Below, piece by piece: positions 1-5,618 of a stretch of 21,174 nucleotides of DNA. Origin of the DNA: Nitrosomonas sp. UBA6494. GTDB taxonomy: Bacteria > Pseudomonadota > Gammaproteobacteria > Burkholderiales > Nitrosomonadaceae. Made by a program: the position numbers and the translations under genes. The stretch covers positions 1 to 21,174 of the forward strand of contig DJMI01000028.1 in assembly GCA_002435335.1 (NCBI GenBank), read 5' to 3'. The notes beneath the pieces were generated by a model, which saw only the letters and a program-made list of their open reading frames with translations, searched no databases and had not been told where the DNA came from. Each line of letters starts with the position of its first letter. The first letter of the stretch is position 1.

Positions 1-2
1 AG

Positions 3-1163
3 CCAGAAATGGACCATGCCTCTGTTAAACTGGAAAGCCGCTCTCAACAGGTTTACCATTATGTTCGAGGAGCGAATGCCTATCCATTGACCATAACACC
101 GTTTACACAAAATTCGGGACACCCTCATTTGTTTGAGCGCGGCACGACAATGGCGATGATTACGCCGGTTTTCGAGCGTTTGAAACAGGAATTGATTCCG
201 CTGATCGGCGCGATACAGCAACACGTGGAACGGGTGGATGCCTCTTGTTTGCAAGGCTTGTTTGCATTAGATAAGCAGGAGGCGTTGGCGCGCAAAATCA
301 GCAGCGATATCGGCTTCGATTTTTCGCAGGGACGCATGGATGTGTCAGTGCACCCTTTTTGCGGCGGCAGCCATCCGACAGACGTGCGCATTACCACGCG
401 CTACAAGGAGAGCAATTTCGTTGAGTCGCTATATTCGATCATCCACGAGACCGGCCATGCGTTGTACGAGCAGGGCAGGCCGCATCATTTGGGCGATTTG
501 CCGGTGACCGAATCTCTGACCATGGGTATACACGAATCGCAATCGTTGTTCTGGGAGCGCATGATCGCGCAGGGCAAGCCGTTTTGCCGGCATTATTTCG
601 CGTTGTTCCGGCAGACGTTTCCGGACAATTTCCGGCATACCGATGCGGATGCGTTTTATCGCGCCATCAATCAGTGCAAACCCGATTTTATCCGCGTCGA
701 GGCCGACGAAGTGACGTATCCATTGCATGTGATTCTGCGCTACGAAATCGAAAAAGGCTTGTTTGACGGCTCAATGGCGGTCGACGATTTGCCCCAGATT
801 TGGAACGACTTGATGCATCAGTATTTGGGCATCACGCCGCCGAGCGATACACTGGGGGTATTGCAGGATTCGCATTGGAGTTCGGGGGCGTTCGGCTATT
901 TTCCGTCGTATACGTTGGGTGCGATGTACGCTTGCCAGTTTTATCGCACCATGATTGCTGAGCAGCCCGACATGGAAAACGAAATTGCACAGGGGAATTT
1001 TTCACCGGTCAAGCGCTGGTTGAATGAAAAAATTCATCAACATGGCAAACGCTATACACCGGAAGAGCTGGTTCGGAATGTCACCGGAGAGGGATTGAAT
1101 CCCGATCGTTTTATCGGTTATCTGAAAGCGAAATACGGTGAAATTTATTCGCTGACGCTGTAG
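3..1163 (+). CDS. M32 family metallocarboxypeptidase (carboxypeptidase Taq type), 5' partial
   Basis: Zinc carboxypeptidase that trims C-terminal residues from peptides, probably in the cytoplasm, as no signal peptide is seen. The frame is open to the left edge, so the true start lies outside; the first in-frame ATG is at 9, and numbering below counts from it (384 residues to the stop). M32 landmarks appear in order: HPF (115-117), DVRITTRY (125-132), the zinc motif HETGH (146-150), HESQS (175-179, whose Glu is the usual third zinc ligand), IRVEADEVTYPLH (228-240) and GVLQDSHW (283-290). Family members are usually about 500 residues, so over 100 are missing. Residues 1 to about 43 match the family poorly, and good similarity begins at LFERGTT (41-47). 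Either the N-terminus is divergent or small frameshifts lie before base 140. It converges on the PBP7 gene with 28 bases between and no obvious terminator. Confidence 0.88.
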   Translation, partial: PEMDHASVKLESRSQQVYHYVRGANAYPLTITPFTQNSGHPHLFERGTTMAMITPVFERLKQELIPLIGAIQQHVERVDASCLQGLFALDKQEALARKISSDIGFDFSQGRMDVSVHPFCGGSHPTDVRITTRYKESNFVESLYSIIHETGHALYEQGRPHHLGDLPVTESLTMGIHESQSLFWERMIAQGKPFCRHYFALFRQTFPDNFRHTDADAFYRAINQCKPDFIRVEADEVTYPLHVILRYEIEKGLFDGSMAVDDLPQIWNDLMHQYLGITPPSDTLGVLQDSHWSSGAFGYFPSYTLGAMYACQFYRTMIAEQPDMENEIAQGNFSPVKRWLNEKIHQHGKRYTPEELVRNVTGEGLNPDRFIGYLKAKYGEIYSLTL

Positions 1164-1191
1164 CTTGCGAACAGCCTATTAAAGAGTATCT

Positions 1192-2019
1192 CTAAACTTG
1201 CTTGCGGCTTTGGTTGCTCTCAAGCCACTTTTTTATTCGATTGGCATCGCCGATACGGGTATTTTTTCCCCAGGAATTGAGCAGAACAATCACAACCGGC
1301 TGCCCGGAGATATTGGCTTGCATCACTAAACATCGCCCGGCTTCGCTCAGATAGCCGGTTTTGGAAACATCGATTTCCCAATTTTGATTTCTGACTAAAC
1401 TGTTGGAGTTGACGTATTGCAGTTGTCCGCGCTTATTTGCTGCGCTAACGGAATGCTGTGAGGTTGTGGAAAAATCGCGAATCACGACATAACGGTTGGA
1501 AGCTGCGACAAGCTTAGCGAGATCGCGAGCAGTGGATACGTTATCGCTGCTCAATCCCGTAGAGTCAACAAATCGACTGTTTTGCATGCCGATTTGCTGC
1601 GCTTTCTGATTCATCGCGTTTACAAATGCAGTTGTTCCGCCTGGGTAGGCACGGGCGAGTGCCGCCGCTGCGCGATTTTCCGATGACATGAGCGTCAATC
1701 TTAACAATTCATGACGCGGATAACTGCTGCCGACTCGCAACCGGGAGGCTGTATGCTTCAATTTGTCGACATCGGCATTATCAATGGTGATGATGTCGTT
1801 CGGTGACAGGCGTGCATCCAATACGACCATTGCAGTCATCAACTTGGTAATCGATGCAATCGGTGCTATTTTGTCGGCATTTTTGTCGTAAACAACATGC
1901 CCGTTTTGAGCATTAAGAATAAAAGCAGATTGAGATTTGAGATTTAAGTGATTGTTTTGCCCGAACGCATTAAAGCAGAATGACAATAATACAAAGAATA
2001 AAAACAGCGTTTGTTTCAT
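1192..2019 (-). CDS. pbpG: D-alanyl-D-alanine endopeptidase, penicillin-binding protein 7 type (S11 family)
   Basis: Periplasmic low-molecular-weight penicillin-binding protein predicted to cleave D-Ala-meso-DAP cross-links in peptidoglycan. The 275-residue product has an N-terminal signal peptide (residues 1 to about 20, hydrophobic core followed by NAFG-Q). The three active-site motifs of serine penicillin-binding enzymes are in order: SITK (56-59, nucleophile Ser56), SEN (113-115) and KTG (220-222, followed by YLSEAGRC). The size and the lack of a C-terminal beta-domain with amphipathic anchor fit PBP7 rather than DacA/DacC. The ATG start is preceded by GGAGA about 10 bases upstream. The gene stands alone, and an inverted-repeat element lies about 100 bases upstream of its start. 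The exact subfamily (PbpG versus another S11 peptidase) is inferred from length and motif spacing. Confidence 0.88.
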   Translation of the reverse strand: MKQTLFLFFVLLSFCFNAFGQNNHLNLKSQSAFILNAQNGHVVYDKNADKIAPIASITKLMTAMVVLDARLSPNDIITIDNADVDKLKHTASRLRVGSSYPRHELLRLTLMSSENRAAAALARAYPGGTTAFVNAMNQKAQQIGMQNSRFVDSTGLSSDNVSTARDLAKLVAASNRYVVIRDFSTTSQHSVSAANKRGQLQYVNSNSLVRNQNWEIDVSKTGYLSEAGRCLVMQANISGQPVVIVLLNSWGKNTRIGDANRIKKWLESNQSRKQV

Positions 2020-2118
2020 TCTTCTATTTTCTCCGAATGTTAGCGAATGCGAGCAAGCGAGAACAAAAAACTTTATCTAGAGGGGTGCTGCGAAATAGAT
2101 TGTTGCGCGCAAATAAAA

Positions 2119-2218
2119 ATAAGAGAGGTCAAGTTCATGTGAGAGCATTCAGCAAAATTTTCATACAAAAAATTGATGAAAACATGCTTGCACTGCTATT
2201 TAAACTTGACCTACTTAT
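2119..2218. repeat. Imperfect terminal inverted repeat, MITE-like element of about 100 bases
   Basis: The left arm (2119-2135) and right arm (2203-2218) are inverted copies sharing a 10-base perfect core (AGGTCAAGTT / AACTTGACCT) and an outer ATAAG / CTTAT block, with a single-base length difference between the two blocks. Inside is a second stem, TTTTCAT (2158-2164) with ATGAAAA (2176-2182). There is no credible coding sequence inside. It lies in the spacer between pbpG and the small secreted protein gene. It could be a small non-autonomous mobile element, a long operator, or a structured untranslated region. No clear target-site duplication was seen. Confidence 0.45.
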
Positions 2219-2261
2219 CTGTATACAGCGAATTCAATGAAACACTGATTACCAAAATTGA

Positions 2262-2489
2262 TTATTTACCAAAATTAGGTTGTTTAATCTTGGCTGGGCA
2301 GGTAACCATTTCACCGTCAGTACGGTCTCTAATTTTCTCACCGTCTTTTTTGCCTTCGCATGACATTTTATTCAGGATGTCTTGAGCCGACATTGGAGGC
2401 ATTTTAGATTCTTTGTTGCCACTTGCCATGACAGCAGAAGAACCCAATAAAAAAATCGATCCGATAACTGCGATTAGTAATTTGTGCAT
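2262..2489 (-). CDS. Small secreted protein of unknown function with two cysteines
   Basis: A 75-residue protein I do not recognise as a named family. It has a clear signal peptide: a short Lys-containing start, then a hydrophobic core from residue 4 to about 20, with likely cleavage after AVMASG or nearby. The mature part is about 50 residues, hydrophilic, with two cysteines bracketing a Lys/Gly/Asp-rich loop (pattern C-x-GKK-x-G ... DGE-x-VTC). This loosely resembles short exported proteins with a CxGKxxG...GxxVxxxC signature, so a periplasmic disulfide-bonded peptide is plausible. The ATG has a good AGGAG site about 7 bases upstream, which supports real translation. The gene stands alone between two inverted repeats. 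Confidence 0.6.
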   Translation of the reverse strand: MHKLLIAVIGSIFLLGSSAVMASGNKESKMPPMSAQDILNKMSCEGKKDGEKIRDRTDGEMVTCPAKIKQPNFGK

Positions 2490-2528
2490 TTCTCACTCCT
2501 ATATGAAATTTTGAAGGAAGCCAATTTT

Positions 2529-2558
2529 AATTTATTGTGCCTGACTTTCCAACTGCAA
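2529..2558 (-). promoter_or_regulatory. Candidate sigma-70 promoter for the small secreted protein gene
   Basis: On the minus strand, TTGCAG (2553-2558) and TAAATT (2529-2534) are separated by 18 bases, about 40 bases before the ATG. Each box matches the -35/-10 consensus at 4 of 6 positions. In AT-rich spacer DNA such matches can arise by chance, so this is a weak call. Confidence 0.25.
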
Positions 2559-2609
2559 ATTTATCACAATCATTAGCGTAATGGCCACCACTTTTTCCAA
2601 ATTTTGTTA

Positions 2610-2645
2610 TTTGAATGAGTGAAATAGCAGAGATACTCATTCAAA
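2610..2645. repeat. Perfect 11-base inverted repeat with a 14-base loop
   Basis: TTTGAATGAGT (2610-2620) is mirrored exactly by ACTCATTCAAA (2635-2645), followed on the + strand by more A residues. On the + strand it is followed by A, not T. On the minus strand the T run precedes the stem, so a canonical intrinsic terminator is not supported in either direction. It could be an operator for a dimeric regulator or a 3' hairpin of the transcript coming from flgA and the Mth938-like gene. Function unknown. Confidence 0.45.
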
Positions 2646-2676
2646 AAAATATCGCGAGAAGGATATTTGTAATATT

Positions 2677-2706
2677 TCCTATTGTTTCTAAATAGAAATC
2701 ATAGGA
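2677..2706 (-). terminator. Strong hairpin over the stop codon of the Mth938-like gene, possible terminator
   Basis: Nested arms TCCTAT (2677-2682) with ATAGGA (2701-2706), and TTTCTA (2685-2690) with TAGAAA (2693-2698), are separated only by a 2x2 internal loop and a 2-base centre. The hairpin includes the TGA stop of the minus-strand gene. The downstream minus-strand sequence is AT-rich but not a clean U run, so it could be a terminator or a protective 3' hairpin. Confidence 0.4.
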
Positions 2707-3067
2707 TCAGGGCAGCGCATACGCGTCTTCCTTCCTCCACCAATATATTATATGTACGGCAACAGGCTTGCGTATTCATCACCTCGAAACCGATACCCGT
2801 TTGCGCTATCTGGCGCAGCAGGGATTGATTGGGAAATTGATGCGAAATACCGGTACCGAGGATGATGATTTCGGGAGCATGTTGTTTCAGTGCGTCAAAA
2901 TGCTGTACTTCCAAATGCGCGATAGTCGTGACCGGCCAATCGGTGATCAAGTGATCGGGTAAGACGACGAGGCTTTTTTCATGACGAATCTGATTGATCA
3001 GTACATAACTGTCACCATAACCGGTAAATATATTTTGGTGCGCAAAATTTGCAGGATGCAGTTTCAA
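2699..3067 (-). CDS. Mth938-like (DUF498/DUF598) domain protein
   Basis: A 122-residue single-domain protein of the Mth938-like fold, related to the mitochondrial complex I assembly factor NDUFAF3 and to AAMDC. The bacterial role is undefined. The family signature is the C-terminal half: IILGTG (68-73), then GIGFEVMNTQACCRTYNIL and EGRR followed by a hydrophobic tail. It has no signal peptide and is probably cytosolic. The start is a TTG, chosen because AGGAAG sits 5 bases upstream and no in-frame ATG gives the conserved N-terminus. It follows flgA on the same strand after 89 bases without a clear terminator, so co-transcription is possible. I see no reason to assign it a flagellar role from sequence alone. 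Confidence 0.82.
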   Translation of the reverse strand: MKLHPANFAHQNIFTGYGDSYVLINQIRHEKSLVVLPDHLITDWPVTTIAHLEVQHFDALKQHAPEIIILGTGISHQFPNQSLLRQIAQTGIGFEVMNTQACCRTYNILVEEGRRVCAALIL

Positions 3068-3072
3068 TGGAT

Positions 3073-3078
3073 CTTCCT
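3073..3078 (-). promoter_or_regulatory. Ribosome binding site that supports a TTG start
   Basis: AGGAAG on the minus strand lies 5 bases before the TTG codon at 3065-3067. This is the main reason for choosing a non-ATG start for the Mth938-like protein. Confidence 0.55.
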
Positions 3079-3156
3079 ATCAGTACTTGAGTTCAATGGG
3101 TGTTTTCGTATTGTATTGGGTCATTATTCATGCCAAGCACACTTTTTTTTACTTTC

Positions 3157-3891
3157 TTAGGGTTGCACTTCGACTATGGAGTTATGGCGAGCAAGCCCGC
3201 TGATTATTTTGCCCGACTTGTTGCGTACCTGTACCACTTGACCTTCTGCAGCATCGGTCAAAGCGGTACCTTCGGATCGAATGTTAAAACCTCTTCCTTG
3301 AACCACTAAGTTAACCGTTTGACCGCGCAAGATGGCAAAAGGCGCGCGCAGCATTTGTGGGCGGAATGGTTGTCCGGCAGTCAGATTGGAGGTGGCGATT
3401 TTGCCGACAACTTGATTTGCATCGGTAAATACACTATCCGGTATTTGAGTCAGATTGATGTTTTGCAAGGTAACGTCTTCAAAAGTAATCGTTTGCCCGC
3501 TGGAGATGGGGCGAGCTATATGCAGTATATCCGCCATGACATTGATTTCAGCCTGAACATAAATAGTCCAGGCTGCATTTTCACTATCGCATCGAACGCC
3601 GACGGAGGTTTTCCCCCATAACCGGCTTCCTTTGGAAACAAATGGTTCCAGTTGCGGGCATTTTGGCAATTTGAGTTGATTGTCGATTTGCCCGACATTG
3701 ACAATGACTTGTCCTGGTAAATTGGCGGTGTTGTTATAAAGGAAAACCTCGATGGCATTTTTAATCAGTGCGATTTCCTGGTGTTCAATGCTGGATTTCT
3801 GTTGCGCCCAAGCATAAGTGCATGGGAAAAGCATCAGTACTAGCAAACAAGGAAACAATTTCGTAACAGGTGTCGTCATTTTTTGCATCAT
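3157..3891 (-). CDS. flgA: Flagellar basal body P-ring assembly chaperone FlgA
   Basis: Periplasmic chaperone needed for polymerisation of FlgI into the P-ring around the rod. The 244-residue precursor has a signal peptide (hydrophobic stretch about 11-26, with AWA-QQ cleavage near residue 29). It then has an N-terminal domain with two cysteines in a KCP...RCD arrangement, an SAF-like segment (ARPISSGQTITFEDV), and the C-terminal FlgA domain (ILRGQTVNLVVQGRGF ... GQVVQVRN ... SIVEV). It is divergent from flgB across 204 bases, the classic arrangement. Two adjacent ATG codons start the frame and no strong ribosome site is visible. A perfect 6-bp hairpin starts 6 bases upstream. The usual neighbours flgM and flgN do not follow it here. 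Confidence 0.93.
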   Translation of the reverse strand: MMQKMTTPVTKLFPCLLVLMLFPCTYAWAQQKSSIEHQEIALIKNAIEVFLYNNTANLPGQVIVNVGQIDNQLKLPKCPQLEPFVSKGSRLWGKTSVGVRCDSENAAWTIYVQAEINVMADILHIARPISSGQTITFEDVTLQNINLTQIPDSVFTDANQVVGKIATSNLTAGQPFRPQMLRAPFAILRGQTVNLVVQGRGFNIRSEGTALTDAAEGQVVQVRNKSGKIISGLARHNSIVEVQP

Positions 3892-3897
3892 CTTTTT

Positions 3898-3913
3898 TTG
3901 CCGCTTTCGGCAA
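3898..3913. promoter_or_regulatory. Perfect hairpin immediately upstream of flgA start
   Basis: TTGCCG and CGGCAA pair perfectly around a 4-base loop, ending 6 bases before the first flgA ATG on the minus strand. The first ten bases, TTGCCGCTTT, recur as a direct repeat at 3917-3926, and a CACTT/AAGTG palindrome lies at 3933-3944. In flgA mRNA the hairpin would occupy the ribosome-loading area. A regulatory effect is inference. Confidence 0.35.
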
Positions 3914-4041
3914 TTATTGCCGCTTTGTTCATCACTTTTAAGTGGCGGATAAATAACTATATATCAAATCATCTTCAGAGATAGCGCCTATTTCTTATCT
4001 TTATCGTGGATTGGACGAATAATCGCTGCGTTTATCATTGC

Positions 4042-4057
4042 TGGCATGCTAAATGCT
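4042..4057 (+). promoter_or_regulatory. Candidate sigma-54 (RpoN) promoter for the flgB operon
   Basis: TGGCATG followed by 4 bases and ATGCT matches the -24/-12 consensus TGGCAYG-N4-TTGCW with one mismatch, and the invariant GG and GC dinucleotides (4043-4044 and 4055-4056) are exactly 10 bases apart. Transcription would begin around 4068, giving a short leader with GAGG about 8 bases before the flgB ATG at 4096. The position is what one would expect of a real promoter, but a single site of this kind can occur by chance. Confidence 0.42.
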
Positions 4058-4095
4058 AATAAATGATCGAAGCTCAAAATTTATGAGGCGAGAAC

Positions 4096-4512
4096 ATGAT
4101 TAACAAACTCGATAAAGAATTAAATTATCACCATCAAGCCTTAAGTGTCCGTGTAGCAAGGCAAGAATTGCTGTCAAGCAATGTTGCTAATGCCGATACG
4201 CCAAATTTTAAGGCAAAAGATATTGATTTTGCCAGCGTGCTCTATGACAAGCTTGCTTTAACGCCAAGTGGCAATGTAAGCAATATTAAGCTTAATGTGA
4301 CATCCACAATGCACATTAATTCCGCTACGCCGGGTCTGTTCGGCGACAACATCCAGTACCGTGTACCGTTACAACCCAGTGCGGATGGTAATACGGTCGA
4401 CATGGATATGGAGCGTACGCGATTTGCTGACAACGCAATCAAATACGATGCCAGCATTACATTTCTTAACAATGAATTCAGAAACTTAGTATCAGCTTTA
4501 CAGGAGAGATAA
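4096..4512 (+). CDS. flgB: Flagellar proximal rod protein FlgB
   Basis: Structural subunit of the proximal rod that joins the MS-ring/FliE base to the rest of the drive shaft; it is exported through the flagellar type III apparatus. The 138 residues match the usual FlgB length. The signature SSNVANADTPNFKAKD lies at about 27-42, and the C-terminal amphipathic helix (DASITFLNNEFRNLVSAL) ends the protein, as in all axial proteins. There is no cleaved signal peptide, as expected. A GAGG ribosome site precedes the ATG. It is the first gene of the operon, and flgC begins 3 bases after its stop. Confidence 0.95.
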   Translation: MINKLDKELNYHHQALSVRVARQELLSSNVANADTPNFKAKDIDFASVLYDKLALTPSGNVSNIKLNVTSTMHINSATPGLFGDNIQYRVPLQPSADGNTVDMDMERTRFADNAIKYDASITFLNNEFRNLVSALQER

Positions 4513-4515
4513 TCA

Positions 4516-4920
4516 ATGTCTTTATTCAATGTGTTCGGTATTGCAAGCTCGGCTATGTCCGCCCAATCGCAGCGCTTGAACGTAGTGGCCAGTAATCTTT
4601 CCAATGCCGATAGCGTGACCAGTTCGACAGGCGAGCCGTATCGGGGGCGCCAGGTGGTTTTCAGTACATTGAATTCCGATACGAACGGTGCCAGTGGCGT
4701 CAAAGTTGCCGGCATTGTGCACGATGCGACGCCGATGAGGCAACTGTATGAGCCTAAACATCCGTTTGCGGATAAAAATGGTTATGTCACGATGCCGAAC
4801 GTCAATGTGGTTGATGAAATGGTCAATATGATGTCGGCATCTCGCTCATATCAAAACAGTGTCGACATGATGAATACCACCAAGTCGCTATTGCAAAAAA
4901 CACTCTCGATCGGTCAATAA
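4516..4920 (+). CDS. flgC: Flagellar proximal rod protein FlgC
   Basis: Second proximal rod subunit, exported by the flagellar type III system. The 134-residue length is typical. The N-terminus has FGIASSAMSAQSQRLNVVAS (7-26) followed by NLSNADS, the conserved rod helix and Asn-rich turn. The C-terminus has VNVVDEMVNMMSASRSYQNS, the coiled-coil-forming segment shared by FlgC/F/G. An AGGAGA site at the flgB end precedes its ATG, and the two genes are only 3 bases apart, suggesting translational coupling. FlgD follows after 11 bases. Confidence 0.95.
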   Translation: MSLFNVFGIASSAMSAQSQRLNVVASNLSNADSVTSSTGEPYRGRQVVFSTLNSDTNGASGVKVAGIVHDATPMRQLYEPKHPFADKNGYVTMPNVNVVDEMVNMMSASRSYQNSVDMMNTTKSLLQKTLSIGQ

Positions 4921-4931
4921 AGGAGCGCACC

Positions 4932-5606
4932 ATGAGTTCAGTTCAGTCAGCCGATATTCAAACCACTGCATCGTCAACGGCTACCAATATCAATACTAAC
5001 AAGAAAATAAAAGCCGAAGATCAGCAGGATCGCTTTTTAAAACTTTTAGTGGCGCAGGTAAAAAACCAGGATCCGCTGAAGCCGCTCGATAATGCGGAAA
5101 TGACCAGCCAAATGGCGCAAATCAGTACCGTTACCGGGATTGAGAAACTGAATACGACCTTGCAGCAATTGGCTTCCAGCACCGAAGATACGCGTGCGGT
5201 AGAAGCAATGGGGCTGATCGGGCACTCGGTTTTTGTGCCTGGAAGATCGCTGACACTGAATGGAGAAAGCGCCAGCGTCGGCATTGATTTAACGCAACCG
5301 GTTGATCAGTTGAAAGTGACCATATTCGACAGCGCCGGAATTCCAATTCGTCAAATGGAACTCGGTCCTAAGCCGTCAGGCTTCAGTAATATTCCCTGGG
5401 ATGGAAAAACGGATACCGGCTCGCAGGCGGCGATCGGAGAATACACTTTTGCCGTCAGTGCGACACAAGGCGGTAATGATATTAAGGTGGAACAGTTTTC
5501 TCTTGGGCAAGTCAGGAGCGTGGCTCAACAGGACGATAAAACATTGCTGGACATGGGCGATAAGTTGGGATTGGTCAGTTTGGCCGATGTTAAACAAGTA
5601 TTTTAA
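4932..5606 (+). CDS. flgD: Flagellar hook cap/assembly protein FlgD
   Basis: Temporary scaffold at the tip of the growing hook, required for FlgE polymerisation and replaced by FlgK when the hook is complete. The 224 residues fit the family. The N-terminal hook-cap signature FLKLLVAQVKNQDPLKP lies at 35-51, followed by the NAEMTSQMAQISTVTGIEKLN segment. The C-terminal half contains the FlgD Ig/Tudor-like module (PVDQLKVTIFDSAG ... IPWDGKTDTGSQ ... GEYTFAVSA). A strong AAAGGAG site precedes the ATG. It is placed between the rod genes and flgE, as in most proteobacterial flg operons. Confidence 0.95.
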   Translation: MSSVQSADIQTTASSTATNINTNKKIKAEDQQDRFLKLLVAQVKNQDPLKPLDNAEMTSQMAQISTVTGIEKLNTTLQQLASSTEDTRAVEAMGLIGHSVFVPGRSLTLNGESASVGIDLTQPVDQLKVTIFDSAGIPIRQMELGPKPSGFSNIPWDGKTDTGSQAAIGEYTFAVSATQGGNDIKVEQFSLGQVRSVAQQDDKTLLDMGDKLGLVSLADVKQVF

Positions 5607-5618
5607 GAGGGGTTTAGT

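Noticed and set aside
1178..1197. TTAAAGAGTATCTCTAAAC, similar to a stretch near 18805 (TTAAAGGACATCTCTAAAA), as a possible dispersed repeat
   Set aside because: Only 15 of 19 bases match, one copy overlaps the end of pbpG coding sequence, and no inverted ends or flanking duplication are seen.
1980..2240. 86-codon + strand frame across the pbpG start and its spacer
   Set aside because: It is partly antisense to the pbpG signal peptide, has no good ribosome site and spans the inverted-repeat element.
2249..2276. Direct repeat TTACCAAAATT, two copies 17 bases apart
   Set aside because: Short and AT-rich; one copy is the last codons of the small secreted protein gene. Probably chance or a tiny local duplication.
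3945..3952. GCGGATAA, one base off the sigma-28 -10 box, in the flgA-flgB gap
   Set aside because: No matching -35 element at the right spacing and about 140 bases from flgB; the sigma-54-like site fits better.
3940..4000. Possible FlhDC box halves (AAGTGGCGGATAAATAAC and a CGCCTATTT segment)
   Set aside because: The halves are separated by about 27 bases instead of the usual 10-12, so the match is not convincing.
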